A stretch of DNA of 64,000 bases from Hyphomicrobiales bacterium (GCA_900473415.1 UCLR01000045.1:144280-208279); one strand, 5' to 3'. Positions 1 through 10,666 are shown, counted from the first letter of the stretch. The notes: generated from the letters alone by a model not told the origin. Translations and numbers: made by a program.

Positions 1-680
1 GCGTCGATGCGCGGGTCGAGGCCTATGACTGGGCTTTCGCGCGCGAGGATGCGGAGGGCATCGTGGCCCATTGGGCGAAGATCAGCGCGGGCAAGCCCGC
101 CATGTTCAACGGCCGCATCATGCTGCAGCACCGCGCCGCGATCCGCGACGGCGTGTTCGAGGCCGGCTATTTCGAGACCGACTATGCCGCCTTCATGACC
201 TGGCGCGATGCCGGCCATCCCGGCCCGGTCATCCGCAACGGCTTCGCCATGGCGGCGCTGCGGGCGAGCGACGGCGCGTTCCTGTGCGGAAAGATGGGCG
301 GGCACACCGCCAATGCCGGCAAGGTCTATTTCGCCGCGGGGACGCCGGATCGCGAGGATGTCCGCCCCGACGGCACGCTCGATCTGGCGGGCAGCGTTAC
401 GCGCGAACTCGGCGAGGAGACCGGGCTGCGGCTCGACGAACTGAGCGTGGGCGAGGGCTGGACTGCCGTCATCGAGCAAGGCCGCATCGCCTTCATGCGT
501 GAGGTGGGCATCGACCTGCCGGCGGAGGAGGCACGCGCGCTGATGCTGGGGCGGATGAAGGAGCTCGAAGAAGAGGAGCTCTCCGACATTGTCGTCATCC
601 GCAGCCTGGTCGATACGCAGGCGCATGACATGCCGGTCTTCATGCGGCGCTATCTCGCACATATCTTTGACGGCAACTGA
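1..680 (+). CDS. Nudix hydrolase (5' end outside window)
   Basis: The open frame runs in from base 3 without a start, so the N-terminus lies outside the window; the GTG at 63 is internal to a frame that stays open upstream. The visible part ends with a Nudix signature, RELGEETGL, the metal-binding REUxEExGU core. The upstream glycine/acidic part of the box (GTPDRED) is separated from it by a longer insert than in the canonical motif, so this is a divergent Nudix box. Nudix enzymes hydrolyse nucleoside diphosphates linked to another moiety; the substrate cannot be read here. The downstream M3 peptidase starts 28 bases after the stop and is probably co-transcribed. Confidence 0.85.
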   Translation, partial: VDARVEAYDWAFAREDAEGIVAHWAKISAGKPAMFNGRIMLQHRAAIRDGVFEAGYFETDYAAFMTWRDAGHPGPVIRNGFAMAALRASDGAFLCGKMGGHTANAGKVYFAAGTPDREDVRPDGTLDLAGSVTRELGEETGLRLDELSVGEGWTAVIEQGRIAFMREVGIDLPAEEARALMLGRMKELEEEELSDIVVIRSLVDTQAHDMPVFMRRYLAHIFDGN

Positions 681-708
681 CCCTGTCCGTCCTCCCGAAA
701 GCGAAGCG

Positions 709-2796
709 ATGACCTCTCCTGAGACGATCCATCCCGAGGCTCTTCCCCTGCCGGCCGAGAACCCCTTCGCGGCCCGCTGGGAGACGCCCTTTCGCCTTCC
801 GCCCTTCGCGGATATCCGCCCCGAGCATGTCCGGCCCGCTTTCGATGCCGCGCTCGCCAAGCACAAGGACGAGATCGCGGCGATCGTCGCGGACAAGGCG
901 GTGGCCGACTTCGCCAACACCATCGAGGCGCTGGAGCGGGCGGGGAGGGCGCTCTCCCGCGTCGGCGGCGTGTTCTACAACCTGACCGGCGCCGACACGA
1001 ACGAGGCGCTGCAGGCGATCGAGCGCGAGATGTCGCCGATCACCTCCCGGCACTGGTCGGCGATCATGATGGATGAAGGGCTCTTCGCCCGCGTCGATGC
1101 GGTCAACGCGAAGCGCGACACGCTCGGGCTCAATGCCGAGCAGGCGCGGCTGCTGGAGCGCAGTTACAAGGGCTTCATCCGCTCGGGCGCCAAGCTGAAC
1201 TCAGAGGACAAGAAGCGGCTCGCCGCGATCAACGAGCGGCTGGCGGCGCTCGGCACCCAGTTCAGCCAGAACGTCCTGAAGGACGAATCGTCCTATGCGC
1301 TGTTCATCGCGGACGAGGCTGGGCTGTCAGGCCTTCCCGAGTTCCTGAAGGCAGCGATGGCGCGGGCGGCCGCCGACCGCGGCAAGTCGGGCCAGCATGC
1401 GGTGACGCTGTCGCGCTCGATCATCGAGCCGTTCCTGACCTTCTCGACGCGCCGCGACCTGCGCGAGGAAGCCTTCATCGCCTGGAGCAAGCGCGGCGAG
1501 AACGGCGGCGAAAGCGACAACCGCGCCATCGTCGCCGAGATGGTGAAGCTCCGGGCCGAGAAGGCGAAGCTGCTCGGCTATGCGACCTTCGCCCATTTCA
1601 AGCTCGACGACGCCATGGCGAAGACCCCCGAGCATGTGCGCGACCTGCTGGAGCTGGTCTGGAAGCCCGCCAAGGCGCGCGCGACCCGCGAGGCTGCCGA
1701 TCTCGCGGCGCTGGCGCAGGACGAGGGCGAGAATGGACCGATCCGCCCCTGGGATTGGCGGCACTATGCCGAGAAGGTGCGGCAGAAGACCTATGCGCTC
1801 GATGAGGCGGTGCTGAAGCCCTATCTCCAGCTCGATCGGGTTCGTCAGGCCGCCTTCGATGTCGCGGGCAAGCTCTTCGGGCTGGCCTTCGCCGAGCGGC
1901 CCGAGCTTGCGGGCTACCACCCCGATGTCCGCATCTTCGAGGTGACGGAGGCTGCGAGCGGGCGCCATATCGGCCTCTTCCTCGGCGATTATTTCGCCCG
2001 GCCATCGAAGCGTTCCGGCGCCTGGATGAGCGCCTTCCGCGGCCAGCGCAAGCTCGACGGGGAAACCCGGCCGCTCATCGTCAATGTCTGCAACTTCGCC
2101 AAGCCGGCGGAAGGCAAGCAGGCGCTGCTCTCGCTCGACGAGGCGCGCACGCTCTTCCACGAGTTCGGCCATGCGTTGCACGGGCTGCTCTCGGACGTGA
2201 CCTATGGCTCGCTCGCGGGCACAGCGGTGGCGCGCGATTTCGTGGAGCTGCCTTCGCAGCTCTACGAGCACTGGTTCCTGACGCGCGAGGTGATGCGCGA
2301 CTATTGCCGCCATGCCGAGACGGGCGAGCCCATCCCCGAGGCGTTGATCGAGAAGATCGAGAAGGCGCAGACCTTCAACCAGGGCTTCGCCACGGTAGAG
2401 TACACCTCCTCGGCGTTGGTCGATCTTGCCTTCCATTCGCTGGAGGAGCCGGCCGAGATCGATCCACTCGTCTTCGAGGCGGCGGAGCTCGCACGCATCG
2501 GCATGCCGGCCGAGATCATCATGCGCCACCGCACGCCGCATTTCACCCATGTCTTCTCGGGCGACGGCTATTCGGCGGGCTATTACAGCTATCTCTGGTC
2601 GGAGGTGATGGACGCCGACGCCTTCAACGCCTTCACCGAGACGGGCGACGTCTTTTCGCCCGCCCTGGCGGAGAAGCTTAAGCAATACATCTATTCCGCC
2701 GGCGACACCCGCGAGGCCGCTGAAGCCTATACGCTCTTCCGTGGTCGGCTGCCGACGCCGGATGCGCTGCTGGAGAAGCGGGGGCTGGCGGCCTGA
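709..2796 (+). CDS. M3 family zinc metallopeptidase (Dcp/oligopeptidase A-like)
   Basis: This 695-residue protein has the M3 zinc motif HEFGHALH at about residues 484-491, preceded by the typical LDEARTLF stretch. The two His and the Glu are the expected zinc ligands and catalytic base. The length matches cytoplasmic peptidyl-dipeptidase Dcp and oligopeptidase A (about 680 residues), which degrade short peptides. No signal peptide is seen. The frame is open further upstream, but ATG 709 is chosen because it starts just before the conserved N-terminal region and lies after the stop of the Nudix gene. Whether it cleaves as a dipeptidase or an endopeptidase cannot be decided. Confidence 0.92.
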   Translation: MTSPETIHPEALPLPAENPFAARWETPFRLPPFADIRPEHVRPAFDAALAKHKDEIAAIVADKAVADFANTIEALERAGRALSRVGGVFYNLTGADTNEALQAIEREMSPITSRHWSAIMMDEGLFARVDAVNAKRDTLGLNAEQARLLERSYKGFIRSGAKLNSEDKKRLAAINERLAALGTQFSQNVLKDESSYALFIADEAGLSGLPEFLKAAMARAAADRGKSGQHAVTLSRSIIEPFLTFSTRRDLREEAFIAWSKRGENGGESDNRAIVAEMVKLRAEKAKLLGYATFAHFKLDDAMAKTPEHVRDLLELVWKPAKARATREAADLAALAQDEGENGPIRPWDWRHYAEKVRQKTYALDEAVLKPYLQLDRVRQAAFDVAGKLFGLAFAERPELAGYHPDVRIFEVTEAASGRHIGLFLGDYFARPSKRSGAWMSAFRGQRKLDGETRPLIVNVCNFAKPAEGKQALLSLDEARTLFHEFGHALHGLLSDVTYGSLAGTAVARDFVELPSQLYEHWFLTREVMRDYCRHAETGEPIPEALIEKIEKAQTFNQGFATVEYTSSALVDLAFHSLEEPAEIDPLVFEAAELARIGMPAEIIMRHRTPHFTHVFSGDGYSAGYYSYLWSEVMDADAFNAFTETGDVFSPALAEKLKQYIYSAGDTREAAEAYTLFRGRLPTPDALLEKRGLAA

Positions 2797-2857
2797 TTTC
2801 ACACATCATGGACGTTCTTTCTGTTGCCCGGTATTTTTCGGGCAGCGGGGGGACGTC

Positions 2858-4594
2858 ATGGCGGCTACGAGCATCAAGCCCGGCTTTGTCGAGCTCTACA
2901 CTCCCAAGCTTCTGACCGTCCTGCGGGAGGGCTATGGCCTTGACCATCTCAAGGCCGATGCGATTTCCGGGCTGACGGTCGCCATCGTCGCCCTGCCGCT
3001 CTCCATGGCGATCGCGATCGCCTCGGGCGTCACGCCAGATCGGGGGCTCTACACCTCGATCATCGGCGGCTTCATTGTCTCGGCGCTGGGCGGAAGCCGC
3101 TTCCAGATCGGCGGGCCGGCCGGCGCCTTCATCGTGCTCGTCGCGGCCTGCGTGGCGCAGCATGGGCTCGATGGGCTGCTGCTCGCCACCTTCCTCTCGG
3201 GCCTGATGCTGGCGGCGGTCGGACTGCTCGGCCTCGGCACCTTCATCAAATACATTCCCTATCCGGTCACTGTCGGGTTCACGGCCGGCATCGCGGTCAT
3301 CATCTTCGCCAGTCAGATCAAGGACCTCCTCGGGCTGACCCTGGCCCATGAGCCGGGGCCGCTCTTGCCGAAGTTGGAAGCGCTCGCCGGGGCGCTGCCA
3401 ACCACGAGCACGGCCGCGATCATCGTCACCGCCGTCACCATCGGCCACATCCTGCTGCTGCGCCATCTGCGCCCGCACTGGCCGGCCTTCATCATCGCGG
3501 TCACGGTTGCGGCCGCGGCGGTCGCCGTGACGGGGGCGCCGGTCGAGACGATCGGAACGCGCTTCGGCGGCATCCCGCAGACGCTGCCGCTGCCGCAGCT
3601 GCCGGCGATTTCCTGGGCGACGGTCGTGGCAGTGCTGCCGAACGCACTCTCCTTCACGCTGCTCGGCTGCATCGAGAGCCTGCTGTCAGCGGTGGTGGCG
3701 GATTCGATGACCGGCCGGCGGCACCGTTCCAATTGCGAGCTGGTGGCGCAGGGCCTTGCCAACATCGCCTCGCCGCTGTTCGGCGGCTTCTGCGTCACCG
3801 GCAATATCGCGCGGACCGCCACCAATGTGCGCGCGGGCGCCCGCGGGCCGGTCTCGGGCATGCTGCACTCGGTCTTCCTGCTGCTGTTCATGCTCGTGGC
3901 GGCGCCGCTCGCCTCCTACATTCCGTTGGCGGCGCTTGCCGGCGTTCTCGCGATCGTGGCCTGGAACATGGCCGAGAAGCATGAGTTCGCGACGCTGATC
4001 CGCGCCTCCCGCGGCGATGCCGTCGTGCTGCTGATCACGTTCCTGCTGGTGATCTTCGTCGACCTGAGCACGGGCATCGTCGCCGGCTTCGTCGTCAGCG
4101 CGCTGCTCTTCCTGCACCGCATGGCGCAGTCGGTCGCCGTCGAGAACGGCCTGCCGATGATGGACGAGGACAGGCCGGACACGGTCAACGGCAACGGGCG
4201 CACGCCTTACAACGCGGTGCCGGCGACCGATCCCGACGTCGTGGTGGTGCGGATTTCGGGCGCCTTCTTCTTCGGCGCGGCGGCGGCGGTCGGTGCGGCG
4301 CTCGACCGGATCGGCGAGGCGCCCAAGACCTACGTCGTCGATCTCTCGGCGGTCTCCCTGCTCGATTCGACCGGCGCGGCGACGCTCGAGAGCTTCGTGC
4401 GCAAGGCCAATCGGCGGGGCGTGATCGTCCAGATCGCCGGGGCGACGCGGGCCGTGCGCCGTACGCTGCTCGTTCACGGTATCAGGCGGCCGCGAGTGCG
4501 CTTCATCTCGTCGGTGGCCGAGGCTGTCGCTGCCGGCCACGCACGGGCGGGGCGAGACGATCCGGCGGGTGAGGCGAAACCTCAGCCCGGATAG
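2858..4594 (+). CDS. SulP family anion transporter with STAS domain
   Basis: This 578-residue protein starts at ATG 2858, 11 bases after a run of G residues. The first ~430 residues are a string of hydrophobic segments with the SulP-type opening (DAISGLTVAIVALPLSMA) and a conserved cytoplasmic loop. The last ~130 residues are a STAS domain (VVVVRISGAFFFGAA ... VVDLSAVSLLDSTGAATLES). SulP proteins move sulfate, bicarbonate or other anions across the inner membrane; the substrate is not evident. The 3' end overlaps the convergent lipoprotein gene by 13 bases. Confidence 0.93.
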   Translation: MAATSIKPGFVELYTPKLLTVLREGYGLDHLKADAISGLTVAIVALPLSMAIAIASGVTPDRGLYTSIIGGFIVSALGGSRFQIGGPAGAFIVLVAACVAQHGLDGLLLATFLSGLMLAAVGLLGLGTFIKYIPYPVTVGFTAGIAVIIFASQIKDLLGLTLAHEPGPLLPKLEALAGALPTTSTAAIIVTAVTIGHILLLRHLRPHWPAFIIAVTVAAAAVAVTGAPVETIGTRFGGIPQTLPLPQLPAISWATVVAVLPNALSFTLLGCIESLLSAVVADSMTGRRHRSNCELVAQGLANIASPLFGGFCVTGNIARTATNVRAGARGPVSGMLHSVFLLLFMLVAAPLASYIPLAALAGVLAIVAWNMAEKHEFATLIRASRGDAVVLLITFLLVIFVDLSTGIVAGFVVSALLFLHRMAQSVAVENGLPMMDEDRPDTVNGNGRTPYNAVPATDPDVVVVRISGAFFFGAAAAVGAALDRIGEAPKTYVVDLSAVSLLDSTGAATLESFVRKANRRGVIVQIAGATRAVRRTLLVHGIRRPRVRFISSVAEAVAAGHARAGRDDPAGEAKPQPG

Positions 4595-4920
4595 CCGAAC
4601 CGTGCCTTGGTCGCGTGGAGCTGGCTGGTCGCGCCGGCCTCGTTGCCGGCCGTGCAGCTGGTGCGGGCGCGTGCGATCTCGGCGCTGACGCGGTCGTGGA
4701 CGCTCTTCGTCGTGTGGCCGGTGGCGAGGTCGTTGTCGATCACCGCCTGGAAGCGGTCGACTTCGCCGGCACAACCCGTGCCGCTCGGCATGTGGAAGGT
4801 GCTGGGCGTCACGCCGGGAGCGGCCTGTTCAGGCGCCGGGGCGGGAGGGGCGCTGGCCGTCGGGGTCTGGCAGGCCGAAAGCAGTACGGCGGCGAGTGCG
4901 AGGACGGGCAGGTGACGCAT
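4582..4920 (-). CDS. Small predicted lipoprotein of unknown function
   Basis: This protein of 112 residues starts MRHLPVLALAAVLLSACQ, a short signal peptide with a lipobox (LSAC), so it should be lipidated on Cys and membrane-anchored in the periplasm. A proline/alanine linker follows, then a small domain containing two more cysteines (GTGCAGEV and RTSCTAG) that could form a disulfide. ATG 4918-4920 is preferred over the upstream Met because a GGAG motif sits 8 bases before it. The family is not recognised. It overlaps the 3' end of the SulP gene. Confidence 0.72.
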   Translation of the reverse strand: MRHLPVLALAAVLLSACQTPTASAPPAPAPEQAAPGVTPSTFHMPSGTGCAGEVDRFQAVIDNDLATGHTTKSVHDRVSAEIARARTSCTAGNEAGATSQLHATKARFGYPG

Positions 4921-5001
4921 CGGAATGCTCCGCGGATGCAAGACGATGCGACGATGTCTGATTCTCGCGGCCGGCGAAATCGCGCGCTACGCGGCCGCCG
5001 G

Positions 5002-5508
5002 CTATTGCGGCATGACCACGGATAGATAAGGCGCCGTCGCCTTCTCGTTGGGGCCGACGATGGCCGGGACGCGGTTCGCGATCGGCTTGAGGCTCTTGAG
5101 ATAGGCGGCCAGGGCGGACGCGTCGGCGTCAGTCAGCCGGCTGTAGTTGTGGTAGGGCATGACGGGCGCGAGCGTACGTCCGTCGGGCCTCACCCCCTGG
5201 CGGACCGCCTTGACGATGTCGGCCTCCGACCAGGAGCCGAGCCCGGTCTCCTTGTCCGGCGTGAGATTGGGCGGGAAGAAGACGCCGAGGCCCGGAATCT
5301 GGAAGCCGACCTCGGAGCCCGCCAGGCGGCGTTGCATGTCCGGCTTTCCGAGAAAGACGCCCGGCGTATGGCAGCCGCTGCAGTCCATGATCGTCGCGAG
5401 ATATTCGCCGCGGCGCAGCTTTTCCGAAGCTGGTCCCGTCTGCGCGATGACCGTCGTCGATGTCGCAATGCCGATCAGGATGAGCGCGCCCAACATCGCC
5501 TGTCGCAT
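5002..5508 (-). CDS. Exported monohaem cytochrome c
   Basis: The 168-residue product begins with a hydrophobic signal peptide (MRQAMLGALILIGIATSTT) followed by one haem attachment site, CSGCH, at residues 43-47. A downstream PVMPYHNY stretch probably supplies the axial Met. The size and the layout after the haem (PNLTPDKETGLGSWSEADI) match class I cytochromes c that pair with periplasmic or membrane dehydrogenases. The start was chosen for the GGGGG sequence 6-10 bases upstream. No dehydrogenase lies next to it, so its partner is unknown. Confidence 0.88.
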   Translation of the reverse strand: MRQAMLGALILIGIATSTTVIAQTGPASEKLRRGEYLATIMDCSGCHTPGVFLGKPDMQRRLAGSEVGFQIPGLGVFFPPNLTPDKETGLGSWSEADIVKAVRQGVRPDGRTLAPVMPYHNYSRLTDADASALAAYLKSLKPIANRVPAIVGPNEKATAPYLSVVMPQ

Positions 5509-5645
5509 GATGGTCCCCCAGCGTATCGTGCAGTCCATTTCGCCTGCACCGTTCTGTTCGGGCAGTCGGTCATCGCAACCAGGATGATGACGTTAGGGAA
5601 ATTTAGCATTGCTCCAATCTTAGGGAAAGGGCGCCGGACCGCCGC

Positions 5646-6287
5646 TCAACCGTCGCGCAGGAAGAGGGTGGCGGCGAGTGTCATCGCGGCCGCGGCCGCG
5701 GCTGCGAGCCAGATCGCCGTCAAGCCGATCAGATGGTGCACGGCCGCGCCGATGAAGGCACCGCCCATCAGGCCGAGCCAGAGCAGGAAATGGCGCAGGA
5801 AGGCGCGCTTCGGCCCGCCGAGCATGGCGGCGGCGATGCGCTGGCCCATCTTCACCAGCGTGCCGGTCATGTAGGTCAGGCCGATCGTGACCTCGCCGTC
5901 GCGCTGGAAGACGGCGTTCTCGGTGCCCATCGCGACCGCGAGCAGGCCGACCGCCGCAAGCGTCTCACCGCTCGTCTCCAGCAGCGCGGCGAGCGCGAGC
6001 AGCACCGTCACCACGCCGAGCACGGTCGGGGCGCGCTGCCGACCGGCGGCGTGGCCGACAAGCGAGCCCAGCACGACCCCGCAGACGAAGAGGGCGATGA
6101 TGCCGCCCGCCAGCCCGGCCCCGCGCAACTGACCGCTGGCGAGCTCGATGCCGAGCCGCGTCGTGTTGCCCGTCATGAAGGAGACGAAGAAGCCGCCCAG
6201 CGTAATGAAGCCGAGCGCGTCGACATAACCGGCAAGCGCGGAGAAACAGGCGGCGAGCGCGATCTCGCGCCTCTGATAGCGCATCAT
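5646..6287 (-). CDS. DUF1275 (YoaK-like) membrane protein
   Basis: The 213-residue protein has about six hydrophobic segments and the family opening ALAGYVDALGFITLGGFFVS followed by FMTGNTTRLG, hallmarks of DUF1275/YoaK proteins. They are inner-membrane proteins whose substrate is unknown. Two adjacent Met codons (6287 and 6284) can serve as the start, and neither has a strong ribosome-binding site. The gene stands alone and points away from leuA. Confidence 0.88.
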   Translation of the reverse strand: MMRYQRREIALAACFSALAGYVDALGFITLGGFFVSFMTGNTTRLGIELASGQLRGAGLAGGIIALFVCGVVLGSLVGHAAGRQRAPTVLGVVTVLLALAALLETSGETLAAVGLLAVAMGTENAVFQRDGEVTIGLTYMTGTLVKMGQRIAAAMLGGPKRAFLRHFLLWLGLMGGAFIGAAVHHLIGLTAIWLAAAAAAAMTLAATLFLRDG

Positions 6288-6458
6288 GACGAATACAGAT
6301 CCCGAGCCTGCGATCCGGCGCAGCCTCCGGCCGAATCAACGTTGCTTATCATAGGTCGCGCCCGCGCCTCGTCATGATCCGGCAAGAGCATGCGACATAT
6401 GCTTGCGCTGGACCCCCGGCTTCGGTTACATCCTGTCCCGGTGATTTGAGGAGCGCCC

Positions 6459-6572
6459 GTGGTTTCGACCGCCCGCCATGACCTGACGAAGGACTGCGCC
6501 GCTGCGCAGCTCGTCGGCGTGCGCGCTCTCGCTCCGCTTGCTCTCGGCCTTCTTCTCCTTAGCTGCCCCTGA
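6459..6572 (+). CDS. Leucine-rich leader peptide of leuA
   Basis: This 37-residue open frame begins with GTG at 6459, five bases after a strong GAGGAG ribosome-binding site at 6448-6453. It ends MVSTAR...LAPLALGLLLLSCP. The C-terminal 14 residues hold seven leucines, four in a row (codons 6549-6560), and the stop lies inside the first arm of a hairpin. It sits 111 bases before leuA. This is the layout of an amino-acid biosynthetic leader peptide whose translation senses charged leucyl-tRNA. The reading frame and RBS are visible; the regulatory role is inferred. Confidence 0.8.
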   Translation: MVSTARHDLTKDCAAAQLVGVRALAPLALGLLLLSCP

Positions 6573-6665
6573 GGGCCGGCCGGGCTGCTGCCTGGGCGCT
6601 CAGGGGATCGACGAGAACCGCCGACTTCAAACCCAGCGCCCGCCTTTCCCGTTTCTGCGGGGCGC
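6566..6665 (+). promoter_or_regulatory. Candidate leucine attenuator upstream of leuA
   Basis: Three pairings compete here. Arm 1 CCCCTGAG (6566-6573) and CTCAGGGG (6599-6606) are perfect complements. GGGCGCT (6594-6600), which overlaps that second arm, is complementary to AGCGCCC (6635-6641). GCGCCC (6636-6641) can instead pair with GGGCGC (6660-6665), just before the leuA start. Mutually exclusive 1:2, 2:3 and 3:4 hairpins following a leucine-rich leader are the signature of attenuation. There is no U-run after the last hairpin, so control may be Rho-dependent or act on leuA translation rather than by intrinsic termination. Confidence 0.65.
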
Positions 6666-6683
6666 CGACACCGGACTAAGACC

Positions 6684-8246
<1,563 letters not shown>

Positions 8247-8265
8247 GTGCTCCGGAACCTCCTCC

Positions 8266-8369
8266 GTCATCCCGGACAAGCCGGGTAGCGGCGCAGATCC
8301 GGGATCCATCTTAGGGCCCAGTGCTCTACGATGGATCCCGGCGCTCCGCTTCGCTACGGCCGGGATGAC
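8266..8369. repeat. Interspersed palindromic repeat (GTCATCCCGG family)
   Basis: The segment opens GTCATCCCGG, closes CCGGGATGAC and contains further inverted pieces (GGGATCCATC at 8311-8320 and GATGGATCCC at 8330-8339), so it can fold into an extended hairpin. A shorter relative with the same GTCATCCCGGG/CCCGGGATGAC ends lies at 18100-18143. It fills most of the gap between leuA and the permease gene and could act as a transcript-end structure for leuA. Confidence 0.75.
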
Positions 8370-8491
8370 GCGGCGCTTTTTCCCGCGATTCCGGTGGATG
8401 ACGCCGCGGCGATCTGGCGCGGGTCCGCTTCTTGCCTTCATCTGCTCTTCCGGTGCGGTCGCTCCTCCGGCGGCCCTTGGGGAGCGATGCG

Positions 8492-9763
8492 ATGGGCTAT
8501 TTTCCAAACTGGACGCTGAAGACCTCCGGCGCGGTCATGCCGGATGAGCGCCTGCCGACCGGGCAGACGATCATCGCCGGCCTTCAGCATGTCGTCGCCA
8601 TGTTCGGCGCCACGGTGCTGGCGCCGGTGCTGATGGGCTTCGACCCCAATGTCGCGATCTTCTTCTCGGGCGTGGCGACGCTACTGTTCTTCGTCATCAC
8701 GCGCGGCCAGCTGCCGAGCTATCTCGGCTCTTCCTTCGCCTTCATCGGCGTGGTCATCGCCGCGACGGGCTATGCCGGCTCGGGCCCGAACCCCAACATC
8801 GCGATCGCGCTCGGCGGCATCATCGCCTGCGGCGTGGTCTATGCGCTCATCGGCTTCATCGTTCAGGCGGTCGGCACGGGCTGGATCGAGAAGCTGCTGC
8901 CGCCGGTGGTGACCGGCGCCGTGGTGGCCGCGATCGGCCTCAACCTCACCGCGGTCGCGATCGGCATGATTTCGGCCAGCGCCTACACCAAATGGATCGC
9001 GCTCTTCACAGTGGTCGCGGTAGCGCTCGTCGCGGTCTACGGGCGCGGGCTGGCGCAGCGCCTGCCGGTGCTGATCGGCGGGCTTGCGGCCTATGTCGTC
9101 TATGCGCTCACGGCGTCGGGCTTCGGCGCACCGACGATCGATTTCGGCAAGATCGCCGCCGCCTCCTGGTTCGGCATGCCGCACTTCGTGGCGCCGGTCT
9201 TCGACACGCGGGCGATGACGCTCATCGTGCCAGTCGCGATCATCCTGGTCGCGGAGAATCTCGGGCACATCAAGGGCATCTCGGTGATGACCGGGCGCAA
9301 TTTCGATCACCTGATCGGCCGCGGCTTCATCGCCGACGGCTTGAGCACCATGATTGCGGGCTCCGGCGGCGGCACGGGCGTCACCACCTATGCCGAGAAC
9401 ATGGGCGTGATGGCGGTGACGCGGGTCTATTCGACGCTGGTCTTCGTCGCGGCCGGTATCATCGCGCTCATCCTCGGCTTCTCGCCGAAGTTCGGCGCGG
9501 TCATCGGCACGATCCCCGTCGCGGTGCTGGGCGGCCTCGCGGTTGTCGTCTTCGGCCTCATCGCCGCGACGGCCGGCCGGATCTGGGTGGAGAACAAGGT
9601 CGACTTCTCCGAGCCGAAGAACCTGATCACCGTTGCGACGGCGCTGATTCTCGGCGCCGGTGACCTCAAGCTGCCGATCTTCGGCTATGAGCTCGGCGGC
9701 ATCGGCACCGCGACCTTCGGCGCGATCCTCCTCTATCACCTGCTGAATCGCCGCGCGGCGTGA
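8492..9763 (+). CDS. Nucleobase:cation symporter (NCS2, uracil/xanthine permease type)
   Basis: This 423-residue integral membrane protein begins with the NCS2 region LQHVVAMFGATVLAPVLMG and has the QLPSYLGSSFAFI loop plus a later AENLGHIKGISVMTGR segment; both belong to the uracil/xanthine permease family (UraA/RutG-like). It imports uracil or a related base with protons. ATG 8492 follows a GGGGAG motif. The substrate cannot be fixed: a urate-catabolism cluster lies 6 kb downstream, but uracil is equally possible. A terminator-like hairpin follows. Confidence 0.92.
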   Translation: MGYFPNWTLKTSGAVMPDERLPTGQTIIAGLQHVVAMFGATVLAPVLMGFDPNVAIFFSGVATLLFFVITRGQLPSYLGSSFAFIGVVIAATGYAGSGPNPNIAIALGGIIACGVVYALIGFIVQAVGTGWIEKLLPPVVTGAVVAAIGLNLTAVAIGMISASAYTKWIALFTVVAVALVAVYGRGLAQRLPVLIGGLAAYVVYALTASGFGAPTIDFGKIAAASWFGMPHFVAPVFDTRAMTLIVPVAIILVAENLGHIKGISVMTGRNFDHLIGRGFIADGLSTMIAGSGGGTGVTTYAENMGVMAVTRVYSTLVFVAAGIIALILGFSPKFGAVIGTIPVAVLGGLAVVVFGLIAATAGRIWVENKVDFSEPKNLITVATALILGAGDLKLPIFGYELGGIGTATFGAILLYHLLNRRAA

Positions 9764-9773
9764 CGATCCACAG

Positions 9774-9800
9774 CTCGGCCGGGCCGTTTCGGCCGAGTTT
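9774..9800 (+). terminator. Terminator-like hairpin after the NCS2 permease
   Basis: CTCGGCC (9774-9780) and GGCCGAG (9791-9797) form a GC-rich stem followed by TTT, 11 bases after the permease stop codon. The T-tract is short, so termination may be partial. Confidence 0.55.
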
Positions 9801-9821
9801 GAAAAATCTGTCACAGATGGG

Positions 9822-9849
9822 TGGACAGGGGGCGGGGCCTTTGCTACAC
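9822..9849 (+). promoter_or_regulatory. Possible housekeeping promoter of tRNA-Lys
   Basis: TGGACA (9822-9827) and CTACAC (9844-9849) are separated by 16 bases and lie about 53 bases before the tRNA. The -35 element is one base from TTGACA; the -10 element is a weak match of the alphaproteobacterial type. Read from sequence only. Confidence 0.35.
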
Positions 9850-9902
9850 GCCCCCTGCCTGACGCGGCCGACGCCGCTGACCGGCGGCGCTTCGTGGCGT
9901 AT

Positions 9903-9978
<76 letters not shown>

Positions 9979-10051
9979 CGGATTTCCCTAAAATCGCTGT
10001 TCCGGAACATTTTTCTCGAGCGTCTGCGCATTTGGACGCGGCTCGGAAAAT

Positions 10052-10666
10052 TCAGTGTGGGTGACGAAAAGGCCTCGATAGCGCCCGGACCAACCTTGCG
10101 CGCCAGGATTGATCGTCGGCATGCTTTTCGATGCGGTGCGCGATCATGTCCCAGTTTTCGGAGGTCAGGCGCAGCTCGTGGTCCGTATCGAGCGCGTCGA
10201 TCCGGATTGCCGGCGCAAGCGGGTATCGCGCGAGCGCCATCGCCCTCGTCCCATAAACATCGGCCTCGCCCTGGAATATCAGCGTCGGGGTTCTGATCTC
10301 CGCGAGATGGCGGGTTCGGCTCGGGTCGTCTGCGGCGTCGGGGGCTCGAAAAGGGTAGCCCAGGGCGACGATGGTCGTCAGGCCGGCTCCTTCGACCGCA
10401 GCCTGGGTGGCGATGCGGCCTCCTGAGGACCGGCCGATGGCGACGACCGTACTTCGCGCAAAGTGGCCGCAGGCGCGCTGCAATGCCGATTTCCGCGCTT
10501 CGAAGCCGAAGTCCCCGTCGCAGAATTCACGCTGCCCATAGAACCGGGCGCCGGGCCGCCGGTCGAGCCGCTCTCGAAGAGCCTCTTCGACATGGAGATC
10601 GTGCGGATACGAATCCCCGCCCAGATACAGAAACACGCGATTCTTCATGCGCGGGAGCTTCAGCAT
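10052..10666 (-). CDS. Small alpha/beta hydrolase
   Basis: The 204-residue protein carries a GRSSGG nucleophile elbow (Ser80 in G-x-S-x-G), a likely acidic residue in GEADVYG (Asp136) and a likely catalytic His in DTDHEL (His163), in the order expected for the alpha/beta hydrolase fold. There is no signal peptide. The substrate is unknown; the family resembles small dienelactone-hydrolase-like or KANL3/Tex30-like hydrolases. The start could also be the Met at residue 7; neither has a clear RBS. It is transcribed away from the MgtC-like gene. Confidence 0.75.
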   Translation of the reverse strand: MLKLPRMKNRVFLYLGGDSYPHDLHVEEALRERLDRRPGARFYGQREFCDGDFGFEARKSALQRACGHFARSTVVAIGRSSGGRIATQAAVEGAGLTTIVALGYPFRAPDAADDPSRTRHLAEIRTPTLIFQGEADVYGTRAMALARYPLAPAIRIDALDTDHELRLTSENWDMIAHRIEKHADDQSWRARLVRALSRPFRHPH

